Below are positions 55,569-64,000 of a stretch of DNA of 64,000 nucleotides, piece after piece. Under the pieces are notes generated by a model. It was given only the letters and a program-made list of their open reading frames with translations, did no database searches and was not told where the DNA came from. The stretch is from Talaromyces rugulosus. Its lineage: Eukaryota; Ascomycota; Eurotiomycetes; Eurotiales; Trichocomaceae. Location of the stretch: assembly GCF_013368755.1 (NCBI RefSeq), contig NC_049562.1:3658001-3722000 (forward strand). The letters run 5' to 3'. Every line of letters starts with the position of its first letter. Positions within the stretch are counted from its first letter, which is position 1. Both the position numbers and the translations under genes were made by a program.

Positions 55569-56915
55569 ATGGCAGGACAGCTAACCCAGGTCGTCCAGGC
55601 AGCGGCCAAGCCGTTGCCAGAAATCACAGATCCATTGTTTGGCCAAATGTTTGACAGCTTTCGCAACTACAAAGTAGTACTGCTCGGAGACGGTAGCCAT
55701 GGAACGTCCGAATTCTACCGTGCCAGAGCAGAAATCACCAAACACCTGGTAGACCACCATGGCTTCACCATAGTGGCCCTGGAGGCGGACTGGCCTGATG
55801 CCGAGGCAATTGACCGCTATGTCCGGCTACGACCCGGACCAAAAGGCCGCTTGGCAAGCAAGGGAAAGAACGAGCCTTTCAAGCGGTTTCCGACATGGAT
55901 GTGGAGGAATAGCGAGATGCAAGAGCTTGTAGAATGGATGCGTGATCGGAATGCTAAATTGGCGCCCGAAGATAGAGCTGGATTCTACGGGCTCGATCTC
56001 TACAGCATGGGTAGTTCTATCCACTCGGTTATTACCTATCTGGACCGTGTCGATCCATCGGCAGGCAAGGAAGCTCGCCGCCGCTACGGCTGTCTCCAGC
56101 CCTGGGTGGATGATCCGGCATCGTATGGGCTTGCGTCGTTACGGGGCTTGGAGAATTGTGAGACCCAGGTTGTTCAGATGCTGAAAGATATTCTCCGACA
56201 TCGTTTGGAGTATTCTGCAGACCAGCATGACGGTGAGGAATTCCATAGCACCGAGCAGAATGCTCATGTGGTTCGCGACGCGGAAAAGTACTACAAGTCC
56301 ATGTATTACAGCTCAGCAAGCTCCTGGACGCAGCGAGATACACACATGTTTGACACACTGGATCGACTCTTCCGGTTCAAGCCCCAAAACAGCAAGGCAA
56401 TCATCTGGGCCCATAATTCCCATGTCGGAGATGCCCGATACACAAGTATGGGCGAGCGACGGAAAGAGATCAACATCGGCCAACTGTGCCGCGAGAACTA
56501 CGGCCGCGACAATGTCGCTATAATCGGATGTGGCACGCATACGGGAACTGTGGCGGCTGCTCACGAGTGGGATGAGGACATGGAAGTCATGGACGTCAAC
56601 CCATCGCGACCAGACAGCTGGGAATACATTGCCCACGGTACCGGTATCCCCAGGTTTGTGCTCGATCTGCGACCTGGCTATGCCAGCTTGGATCTCCGCA
56701 AAGCGTTTGAGCAAGAACGGCCCCGACTGGAGCGGTTCATAGGGGTCATCTACCGGCCAGACACGGAGCGCATCTCGCACTATTCACAGGCCTATCTTCA
56801 CGACCAGCTGGACGCATACGTTTGGTTCGATGAAAGTTCGGCGGTGAATGCCCTCGAAAAGGTGCAGCCATTCACCCCTCTGGGCAGAGAAGAAACCTAT
56901 CCTTTTGGGTTGTAA
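55569..56915 (+). CDS. Erythromycin-esterase-family protein
   Basis: Belongs to the erythromycin esterase superfamily (PF05139 type), better known from bacteria; in eukaryotes its substrate is unknown. Single exon, 448 residues from the ATG at 55569 (MAGQLTQVVQ). In-frame ATGs at 55548 and 55476 exist, but the latter overlaps the TATA box. Family motifs: VVLLGDGSHGTSEFYRARAEIT with the catalytic-type His, IVALEADWPDAEAIDRYVR with the Glu, FPTWMWRN, GFYGLDLYSM, AIIWAHNSHVGDARYTSMG with further His residues, and the terminal YLHDQLDAYVWFDESSAVNAL. All key positions look intact. No signal peptide. Absence of introns in an intron-rich genome, together with the bacterial family, leaves open transfer from bacteria in the past, but codon use looks native. 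Confidence 0.92.
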   Translation: MAGQLTQVVQAAAKPLPEITDPLFGQMFDSFRNYKVVLLGDGSHGTSEFYRARAEITKHLVDHHGFTIVALEADWPDAEAIDRYVRLRPGPKGRLASKGKNEPFKRFPTWMWRNSEMQELVEWMRDRNAKLAPEDRAGFYGLDLYSMGSSIHSVITYLDRVDPSAGKEARRRYGCLQPWVDDPASYGLASLRGLENCETQVVQMLKDILRHRLEYSADQHDGEEFHSTEQNAHVVRDAEKYYKSMYYSSASSWTQRDTHMFDTLDRLFRFKPQNSKAIIWAHNSHVGDARYTSMGERRKEINIGQLCRENYGRDNVAIIGCGTHTGTVAAAHEWDEDMEVMDVNPSRPDSWEYIAHGTGIPRFVLDLRPGYASLDLRKAFEQERPRLERFIGVIYRPDTERISHYSQAYLHDQLDAYVWFDESSAVNALEKVQPFTPLGREETYPFGL

Positions 56916-57293
56916 TAGAGATTCAGCATGCAAGTTTGCGCTATATATTTCTAGGCGGATATGTATATAGGCTAGTAGGTAAAAATCGAACGAGACGTTA
57001 AACAAAAATGAATAAATAATGCATCAGTTTCATATCGCGAATGCCAAGAGTTCTCGGTCTTGGCGAAAACACTATTACGTCAGCGCGCTTCTTGCCGCGG
57101 TGACGCGCTTTACCGCTTTCGGATGGTTTGTTTTGGGCAAACGTCAACAAGAGCAACAAGTCCAGCAACGTGACGATACGCCTCCACCACCATCCCAGAA
57201 CGCCCATCCAGGAGGAAAAAATCGACAATAGAAGTACAGCAAAACACGAGTTCAATTTGACGCTCCAACTATTCGCCAGACAGACGGGGAAAG
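56916..57293. promoter_or_regulatory. Upstream region of the nuclear-protein gene
   Basis: 378 bp. No gene supported; includes CGCG-containing sequence near 57085-57110 that could bind an MBF/SBF-like cell-cycle factor (ACGCG at 57102-57106), a weak single match. Confidence 0.35.
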
Positions 57294-59405
57294 ATGGCTC
57301 CCCGTAGGTCAGCCCGCTTGAGAGGCAGCAGCACTCCCGTCACCGAGGTGAGTTTGTGATTGTTTCCTGCCAGTTGCCACAACTCGCTCACCAGACAACA
57401 GGATCAGTTTCCTGTCCCTCCAAGCACGACTCCCCCCAGACTCGCTTCTGTTGTCGAACACAGCGAGACCCCACCCACGAATTCACTTCCACACAACCAT
57501 GCCACATTAACCACCACGCCACAAAGTCCTTCTACCAGGAAGAAGTCGACCCCGTCTTCCAACAACAAAAAAAACATGAAAACACCAACAACTGCGGGTA
57601 GCATGCGTCCTGCGGCGGAGGAGATGCATCCCAGCAAGGCACACCAGAGCACCACCAAGCAACCAGATTCTGGTCTTGTCCTTGGCTTCAACCCTGTTAA
57701 AAGAGACTCGGCTGGAAAAGCTATCAAAGAAAACGCGGCTACCAACACACCATCCAAGGTCATAACATCTCCGCCTAGCAAGCTGGATAGCGCCTCCAAG
57801 TTCGACTTTAGGTTCTCCACCGATGACTCCAAGTTGAGCGACGAGGCGCGAAAGCTCATGGTTAGTGTTCGCGAGGATGTTGCAAGAATCAAAGCACAGA
57901 TGGTTCTAGAAAAGGGTGAGCAACAGCGCAAGGACCAAGACACTGTGGATGGTAGAAAAATTGCCCAGCCCAAGGGCAAGGCAGGCCGTTTTAGCGATGC
58001 CCATATGACTGAGTTTAAGAAGATGGACTCGATTGCGGGACACCCCTCTGCTTTCAGAGCACAGCCAGGCCGTTTCCAACCTGTCGAGAAGTCCTTGAAA
58101 CGCAAGAGCTCCAAGGCTTGCTTGGACGAGCCAGAGCAGAAGCCTTCACCTTCGAAGGTGCCTTTGGGAGGGACCAAGCGTGTGAAGCGATTCGATGGAC
58201 CGGATACCTCTACGGTTCGCCCACCGGCAGAGATTGCTACTCCGAAGAAGACAGTCCCCCATTCTTCCAGACCACCGATTCGCAACAACTCGCTCATGAC
58301 TCCTACCAAATCCTCGGTTGCGCGTTTCGCCTCTGCAAGATCGTCCAAAACTTCAATGATCCCTTCTCTGAATCGTTCGCCAGCATCGCGTCTTACAGCA
58401 CCTCGCACCCCGAAAACAGACTTCAATCCTAGGCTCAAGAAATCATTGCCAAGCCTTGGCAATCTGAAGTCGATTTTGAAACGTCGCCAGCCGCTCTTTT
58501 CAACTGACCCGTCAAAGGTCGCTTCTGGAACGCACCTGGCAGCTCCTTCTTTCAACCCTGACATCAATTTGAAAGATTTCCCGACTGCATCTTTTGGTGC
58601 TGATAGTCAGACTCCTTCTCCCAAGAAGCGAGTTGATTTCACCTCGAGCACTAAGTCTCGCTACGAAATCCCGCAGCCGTCTCCATCGCCATCTAAAATC
58701 CTTGCACCTCGTGGTGATGCTGCCTCGTCCGACGTCGTCTACCCGACTTTGCCATCACTTACACCAGATAGCACAAAGGCTGACACGCCCACTATTCGAC
58801 GTGTGAGGGACTCAGCCAATCCTGCCCAGCCCACCAGCCCACTCGCCAATTTCCCCAGCACATCTCATGGAATTTCGAACAAGAAGCGCCATAATGACAA
58901 TGGTAGTCCTAGACCTTCTGAGAAAGTTTTGAAGCCACCTGCTACTCTCTCAGGACTGACCAACGAGTCCCACAACATGTTGGCCGTGCCTCATGGGATT
59001 AAGAACAAGAAGCGTCAGCGCGAGGAAGATGGTGACTGGGATGTTCCCTCAAAGGAGATTTCTAGATCCGATTTCTTTAATTCAGTCAAGAAAAGTCCAT
59101 CCACTGCCCTCCTCGCCGTGCCTCATGGAATTAACCACAAGAAGCGTCAGCGTGTAGATGACGATGTCGAGACCGAAAACATCCCACCGGCCACAACTCC
59201 CACAGATGAGCAGCGAAGCGTCAAACGGCTCAAGGCTAGTCCCATCAAGATGAACCCTGTTAGCCCGAGTCCACTCAAGTCTCGCGGGGTTACACCTAGA
59301 CGCATGGCTGGTAGCCGGGTCGGTACTCCCAACACCGCTTCGAAGAAGGGCGTTCTTAGCTTGAGCCGCTTGAACATGCTTTCGAAGCCAAAGCCTCGCA
59401 GTTGA
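57294..59405 (+). CDS. Disordered basic nuclear protein with VPHGI-KKRQR repeats
   Basis: Exons are 57294-57347 (MAPRRSARLRGSSTPVTE) and 57402-59405, giving 685 residues. I do not recognise a named family. The sequence is rich in Ser, Pro, Lys and Thr, with many SP/TP sites, and the basic opening resembles nuclear proteins. A possible KEN box (AIKENAATN) lies near residue 140. The best-conserved-looking segment is at about 180-260: DEARKLMVSVREDVARIKAQM, then GRFSDAHMTEFKKMDSIAGHPSAFRA. The C-terminal third repeats SHGISNKKRHN, VPHGIKNKKRQRE and VPHGINHKKRQRV. This composition fits a cell-cycle or microtubule/chromatin-binding protein, but that is inference. A minus-strand open frame of 387 codons over it is a by-product of codon bias. 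Confidence 0.85.
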
Positions 59406-59779
59406 AAGCATGATATCCACTCGGGCGAATGAACGATGACATGAGTCAGACGAGAGTTGTAAATTGGTTTCTAATTGGGCGTTTTTTGACGAGCAAGGCT
59501 ACATATTTGGGAGGCAGGGTTCTTTCCCATCTTTTCTTGTACAATATATCAAATTTTTCAGGACTCGGGGGTTTTTCGAGTCCTATTACTCGTGCACATC
59601 CAACATTCGGTGTTTATGATTTTTATGAGCGGCAATTCTTTTTTTGTGTCTGTTTCTATTCGAGTTTACACTAGGATTTTATGCGTATTTGTACAGTATG
59701 ATGGTACTGCAGATTGGAACTTTTGACAATTCTCTCTGTTATCCGCCTCTTGTAACTGCTTTATACAAAATGAATGCTC

Positions 59780-60877
59780 CTAAAACGACGAAGCTAAATC
59801 CACAGCGACAATCTTCCCTGCCTCAACGACACTCCCATTAACAGGTGCTGCCATACCTCCATCCGTCGTAACATACAACAACGACGCATCAGCAAACCTA
59901 ACCGACGTGCTCCCGGCGACGGTTAAAGACGACTCACTGCCTACAACAATCACCGGCTTAATACCAGTCTTGGACGCATCCCCCGCTGCCGGCAGCATAG
60001 CCACCGTATTCCCACCAGCAGTCCACAAGTTATCGTCGCCATCAAAGGCGAAATCATCAACAGCTATCCCAATCTTACTCGCAACAGTCCGCACAGTGGC
60101 ATTTGGTCGTGCGAATCCGGTGAGCGGGTCAATGGGTATAGAAAAGATTGCTTCGCGTTCCGTGTTGGTCCAGTACAGCGAACCTTTGTGCACGGCTAGT
60201 CCATTGATGCCGATTGGGATAGATGCATTTTTTGGTGGCAGCATTTCTGAAACCCCATCAAAGACTTGTTCGTATGTGCCGCAATTGGTGTTGACTTTGA
60301 ATACGGCTCCGAGCGTGGAATCGGAAATGAGCACTGTGGCGAGCTTGTCTTTTCCTTCTTTTATGGGATGAAGTAGTGTTATGCCGTTGAGAAAAGATGC
60401 TTCGGGTATATCTGTAATCTTTGAAGCAACAACACGATCCTCACTTGTCTCGTCGTCGTCATCGAATAATTCCACTTTCCACAATGAATACGTCCCCAGA
60501 GTCCCCGATGCAGTCGCCGTACTGAAATTCCCAACCACAACCGCAAACACATCTCGCGCAATCTCTACAATCCCCAGCGCAGAAGTAACATTGGGGAATT
60601 GGAAAAGCAGGCTCGCGTTTTGTTCTTCGTCGAGCTGGTATATCTCTGGCGTCGTGATGAGGCTGAAGATTATGGTTCTGGTTGAAGAGCGGATGGCGAG
60701 GTTCTCAATCCATGTTGGGGTTGTGGGTGCTTGCCAGAGTGTTTTGGTGTTGGCTTTGATGATACTAGTGGATGATGTATCTGAGAGCGACGACAATGGA
60801 GGATGAGCGACGTAGCATTGGCAAAGAGTAGCAAGAAGGGTAACCCATAGAGGGAGATATGAAGAGAAGCCTCGCAT
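59780..60877 (-). CDS. Secreted SMP-30/gluconolactonase-like beta-propeller protein
   Basis: Single exon, 365 residues. Signal peptide at the start (FSSYLPLWVTLLATLCQCYVA). The remainder has six-bladed propeller-like repeats typical of the SMP-30/gluconolactonase/YVTN group: LWQAPTTPTWIENLAIRSS, IPEASFLNGITLLHP, VLISDSTLGAVFKVN, GINGLAVHKGSLYWTNTEREAIFSI, IAVDDFAFDGDDNLWTAGG. Several N-glycosylation sequons (NAS, NVT, NFS, NAT, NGS) support secretion. The metal ligands of true gluconolactonases cannot be placed with confidence, so enzyme activity is uncertain. Many such fungal proteins are uncharacterised. Confidence 0.85.
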   Translation of the reverse strand: MRGFSSYLPLWVTLLATLCQCYVAHPPLSSLSDTSSTSIIKANTKTLWQAPTTPTWIENLAIRSSTRTIIFSLITTPEIYQLDEEQNASLLFQFPNVTSALGIVEIARDVFAVVVGNFSTATASGTLGTYSLWKVELFDDDDETSEDRVVASKITDIPEASFLNGITLLHPIKEGKDKLATVLISDSTLGAVFKVNTNCGTYEQVFDGVSEMLPPKNASIPIGINGLAVHKGSLYWTNTEREAIFSIPIDPLTGFARPNATVRTVASKIGIAVDDFAFDGDDNLWTAGGNTVAMLPAAGDASKTGIKPVIVVGSESSLTVAGSTSVRFADASLLYVTTDGGMAAPVNGSVVEAGKIVAVDLASSF

Positions 60878-61780
60878 TGTGTTTTTTTTTTTTTTGAGGA
60901 GGTTTATTCTATCAACCCTAAACGGAGATTAAGAAAAGACTGTTGGAGAGTCGAATGTGTGATATTTAGGAGACTTGGTCCTATTAATACCATCTTCAAG
61001 CCTCGCAGTCTTGACTGCTGATTTCAAATCCATCCTGTTTAATCCATACCACTACTACAGCTACCATATCACTAAAAAAGAAAAGAAAATTAAAGTCTAT
61101 TCCATTCGTAAGCTTCACAACTCAGCTCCAAGTTCTTGCGGATTACGGGAGCGGACTTGTTAGTCACGCTGGATGGGAAGGATTCATTTTACAAACAAGT
61201 CCGCTGCCAATAATATTACTACTAATATTAGTCACGCTACTATCTATTGTATTGGTTAATAATTTAAAATGCCTAATAAGTAAACTAGGCCTTTAATAGT
61301 ACGGGGTAAAACTTTAAACTGACAGGGAATTAAAAGCTCGTCCGTTATCATTGCTAATAATAATACACATTAAAAACAGCATGTCGGAACAACGGCTGCC
61401 AGAAAAAAGAGTTCATCAGTCTTTATCTATTAAATACATCAGGTAGGTATGAAAAAGGGCGAAGGAGAAAATAATTTCTTCCTGGCTTATTCAAAAAAAT
61501 GATGATGTTCCAGGGGGAGCCTGTCAGCATAAGCTATAGTACAGAAGTTCATGGCTCAATGAAGAATGAAGAAGAAAAGGAAAGCACACACTTGTAAGAA
61601 ATTGATAGAAAAAAAAAAAAAAAAAGGGAAAATCAACCAAGTTCAACTCCGCCCATGCTTCAGCCCGTTAAGCCCAGTTTAAACTGCTAGCTCATTAAAT
61701 CGGGAATAACACCAAAAAACCCCCTCGTTGTAATCGTTTCGAGAGAAAAGTATAAAGAGTAGCATGAAGGACAGATATTA
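60878..61780. other. Intergenic, 900 bp, with composite repeats
   Basis: Lies upstream of the propeller gene and downstream of mot1. Contains A- and T-homopolymers (60883-60894, 61610-61625), ATTA-rich sequence and the inverted and direct repeats annotated separately. No open frame with protein character. Confidence 0.5.
61150..61238. repeat. Composite: 12 bp inverted repeat plus 11 bp direct repeat
   Basis: AGCGGACTTGTT at 61150-61161 is matched by its reverse complement AACAAGTCCGCT at 61194-61205. TTAGTCACGCT occurs twice, at 61160-61170 and 61228-61238. Order is A-B-A'-B. This could be the relic of a small transposable element or a chance structure. Confidence 0.8.
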
Positions 61781-64000
61781 TTATACCTTCATACTGGCTA
61801 GGAAAGAATCCAGGTTGTATTCTTCCTGGTATTGGCGATCATCCCATAGCTCACCGAGGTCGTCCAGCCAACCTTTCTTGCCCTTTTCTTTGACTTCGCC
61901 ATCAATGTCGACCATGTCAACCTCGTTGCCGGCTGCAGAGTCTTGTGTTGGTTTCTCTGCGCCTTCGGCTGTTTCGCCGAGATTGAATAGATCTAGCAAC
62001 TGGTCCGTGTCCATTGTATTGAGTCCGGCGTTTTGTTGATTGACGACTGTGGATGCCACGTCTATCTTGAATCGTTGCAGACTTGAAAAAAAAAAGTTAG
62101 CAAAAAATCATTACTAAAATGGGGGAACAGAATAATAAACTTACTTCAAAATCTTTTCCTCCAGGGTGCCTCTGGTAATCAAGCGATAGACATTCACCAC
62201 CTTCTTTTGACCAATCCGGTGAGCCCGGTCCATGGCTTGGATATCCTTCTGAGGATTCCAATCATGTTCCACGAAAATGACCGTATCTGCTCCAGTAAGG
62301 TTAAGTCCCAACCCACCAACACTTGTTGTGAGTAGCAAGACATCGTAACTAGGATCGGTGTTGAACTGGTTGACAATGTTCTGGCGCTTCGTCGCCTCGA
62401 CACTTCCATCTAGCCTCAGGTATTGAACAGAAGGAAGCATTTTCTTCAATACATCCTCCTGCACAATATCAAGCATCTCTTTCATCTGACAGAAAATGAG
62501 AGCTCGGTGTGGACTGACATAGCTTGCACCGGTGTCTAGCTCACCTTCAGTGTTGGGATCAACACCGATACCACAGTCGACCAAAAGATCACGCAATGCT
62601 GCAAGCTTGGGCGCGTGGGAAATATCTCGAAGGTTGGAATGTTTTGACCCAAGCCACTTTTGGACGTCTTCATACTGCTTGTGACCCTCTTTGATCACCA
62701 AGGCCGGGGAATTGCAAAGACGGCGCATGTATTGAAGAGCCTGGAAAATATGTTCCTTGGCAGCCTTTTCAGCAGAGCCCATCTTGTTTGCTAGGTCTTT
62801 CTGCTCCTTCTTGCTGAAGTCTTCGAACAGTTTCCTCTGTAGGTCACTTGGATCACAGTAGTAGTTCTGCAAGATCTTAGGAGGCAGGTCGTTCAGAACT
62901 TCTTCCTTTAGGCGGCGCAACAAGAATGGAAGAACTTGTTTATGCAGAGCCTCGATGGCCAATGCGCCCGCCTCTTGCTCTTTCGACGATGATTTGCTGA
63001 ATCGGCTGGCCGCGATTGGTTTTGCGAATCGATCCAAGAACACCTTCTCTGTGCCCAAGAAACCAGGCATCAAGAAATCGAACAATGACCAGAGCTCCAG
63101 AACGTTGTTTTGAATTGGTGTTCCAGATAGAATCAGACGGTGGTTGCTAACAAGTCGCTTGACTGCCAATGTGATCTTCGCTTTGGGATTTTTGATAAGA
63201 TGACCTTCATCAAGAACGCAATAGTTCCAGCTCATGGGGGCGAACACATCGCTATCATTTCTGCAAATATCGTAAGAGGTGATAATGATATCTGCTTCTT
63301 CCAGTTGTCCCCGTAGTTTTCCACGCTCCACAGGCGGACCAACATAGGCAACGCAGCTAAGGAACGGCGCATACTGTTTAATCTCTTGTTGCCAATGACC
63401 GGACAGAGTGGGAGGACATATGATCAACGAAGGTAATTTTCGAACTTCAGGTGCTTGGGTCCGAGCAAATTCTTCTGCGCGCATATGGTGATCACTAGCC
63501 ACAATACACAGAGTTTGAAGTGTTTTTCCGAGACCCATATCATCACAGAGAATACCATGCAGGTGATAGCGATTGAGAAAGGCAAGCCAGTTGACTCCGT
63601 CTTGCTGGTATGAACGTAATTCCGCTTTAATTGCGACGGGAATTTCAAAAGGTTCCACCTTGCGGACATCCAACATTTGTGACATGAATTTCCTTTCGCG
63701 GTCTCGTCCCTTTAGAAGCTCTTCCGACAAACCTGGTGGGTCTGGAATACCCGCTTCGAGCGGAACAAGCTTGACCAAAGTAGCAAACGATGTTGTTGCA
63801 AGTAGCCGCACATCGTTGTCAGAGTCACTCATGCGTCCGAGAACAGGAACGATGAGGAAGATCACATAAGGCAGTATTCCGTCTTCCATCACGTGGATCA
63901 AATGATAGATGCACTCAACAGCGCCTTGACGATAATGGGTATCCAAAGCGTTGTTGACAGTAGGAAGTACTTTTTCTACCAACATTGTCATTCCTTCCAC
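61781..64000 (-). CDS. mot1: Mot1, TBP-associated Snf2-family ATPase (C-terminal part)
   Basis: Mot1/BTAF1 uses ATP to strip TATA-binding protein from DNA. Exons present are 64000-62145 (continuing off the right edge) and 62081-61781; the 63 bp intron (GTAAGT...TTTCAAG) joins EEKIL to N-LQRFKIDVASTVVNQQNAG. The visible part is 718 residues of an expected 1,850-1,900. It begins in the last HEAT repeats, then the helicase core: YQQDGVNWLAFLNRYHLHG, Walker A in DDMGLGKT, ICPPTLSGHW, the DEGH box in VLDEGHLIKN, LSGTPIQNN, and lobe 2 with IFCQMKEMLD, YLRLDGSVE, LTTSVGGLGLNLTGAD and AMDRAHRIGQKK. The C-terminal bridge ends GWLDDLGELWDDRQYQEEYNLDSFLASMKV, a hallmark of the family. Core motifs are intact. 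Confidence 0.96.

Noticed and set aside
57404..58567. 387-codon minus-strand frame opposite the nuclear-protein gene
   Set aside because: Shadow of a GC-biased coding strand; composition is unlike a real protein and no start context is evident.
1..64000. CRISPR arrays, insertion sequences, secondary-metabolite core enzymes, ribosomal RNA genes
   Set aside because: None seen. The sequence is eukaryotic nuclear DNA, and no polyketide synthase, peptide synthetase or terpene cyclase signature appears.

Overview
This window is nuclear DNA of a filamentous ascomycete. Nearly every gene is interrupted by short introns (about 50-140 bp, GT...AG, often with a CTAAC/CTGAC-like branch), the gene set is fungal (Zn2Cys6 and fungal bZIP regulators, Erg24, Sls1, NT-C2 and DUF3074 proteins) and there is one nuclear tRNA. 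The proteins look most like those of Eurotiomycetes, probably Eurotiales (Aspergillus/Penicillium/Talaromyces type). That placement rests on remembered family resemblance, not on a search. I built the gene models by hand from splice sites, reading frame and family fit, and each one closes in frame.

Layout. 0.4-14.2 kb is a compact housekeeping block: ribosomal protein uS3 (rps3), a myotubularin-type phosphoinositide phosphatase, a cytosolic-type GH5 glycosidase, the mitochondrial expression factor Sls1, the tRNA adenosine deaminase Tad1, the 84-residue splicing factor SF3b5 and a DUF3074 lipid-binding-like protein. 14.2-30 kb is gene-poor and looks accessory: an unknown 349-residue protein, a 3.8 kb gap holding a run of 31 C, a membrane-anchored PPOX-fold flavoprotein, an MFS sugar porter and a large secreted protein made of leucine-rich repeats with regularly spaced N-glycosylation sites. 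30-39.5 kb carries an NT-C2 domain protein with micro-exons, the sterol C-14 reductase Erg24 divergent from an MRH-domain sorting-receptor-like protein, tRNA-Gly(GCC) and a 1071-residue Zn2Cys6 regulator. 41-45 kb has a short-chain dehydrogenase, a multispanning membrane protein and a bZIP regulator. 47.4-53.7 kb has a secreted GH3 beta-glucosidase with paired CreA-type sites just upstream, an MFS permease and a FIT/Scs3 lipid-droplet protein. 53.9-57 kb is a head-to-head pair: a protein with an aromatic, acidic helical-barrel-like core, and an erythromycin-esterase-family protein. 57.3-64 kb ends with a disordered nuclear protein with repeated basic motifs, a secreted beta-propeller protein, and the C-terminal 718 residues of the TBP-removing ATPase Mot1, which runs off the right edge.

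Functional threads. Several neighbours bear on carbohydrate use (GH5, sugar porter, GH3, regulators), but they are spread out and do not form one cluster. Lipid metabolism recurs (myotubularin, DUF3074, Erg24, FIT). I saw no CRISPR array, no intact transposon and no secondary-metabolite core enzyme. The strongest candidates for something undescribed are the repeat protein at 26-28.6 kb and the head-to-head pair at 53.9-57 kb.
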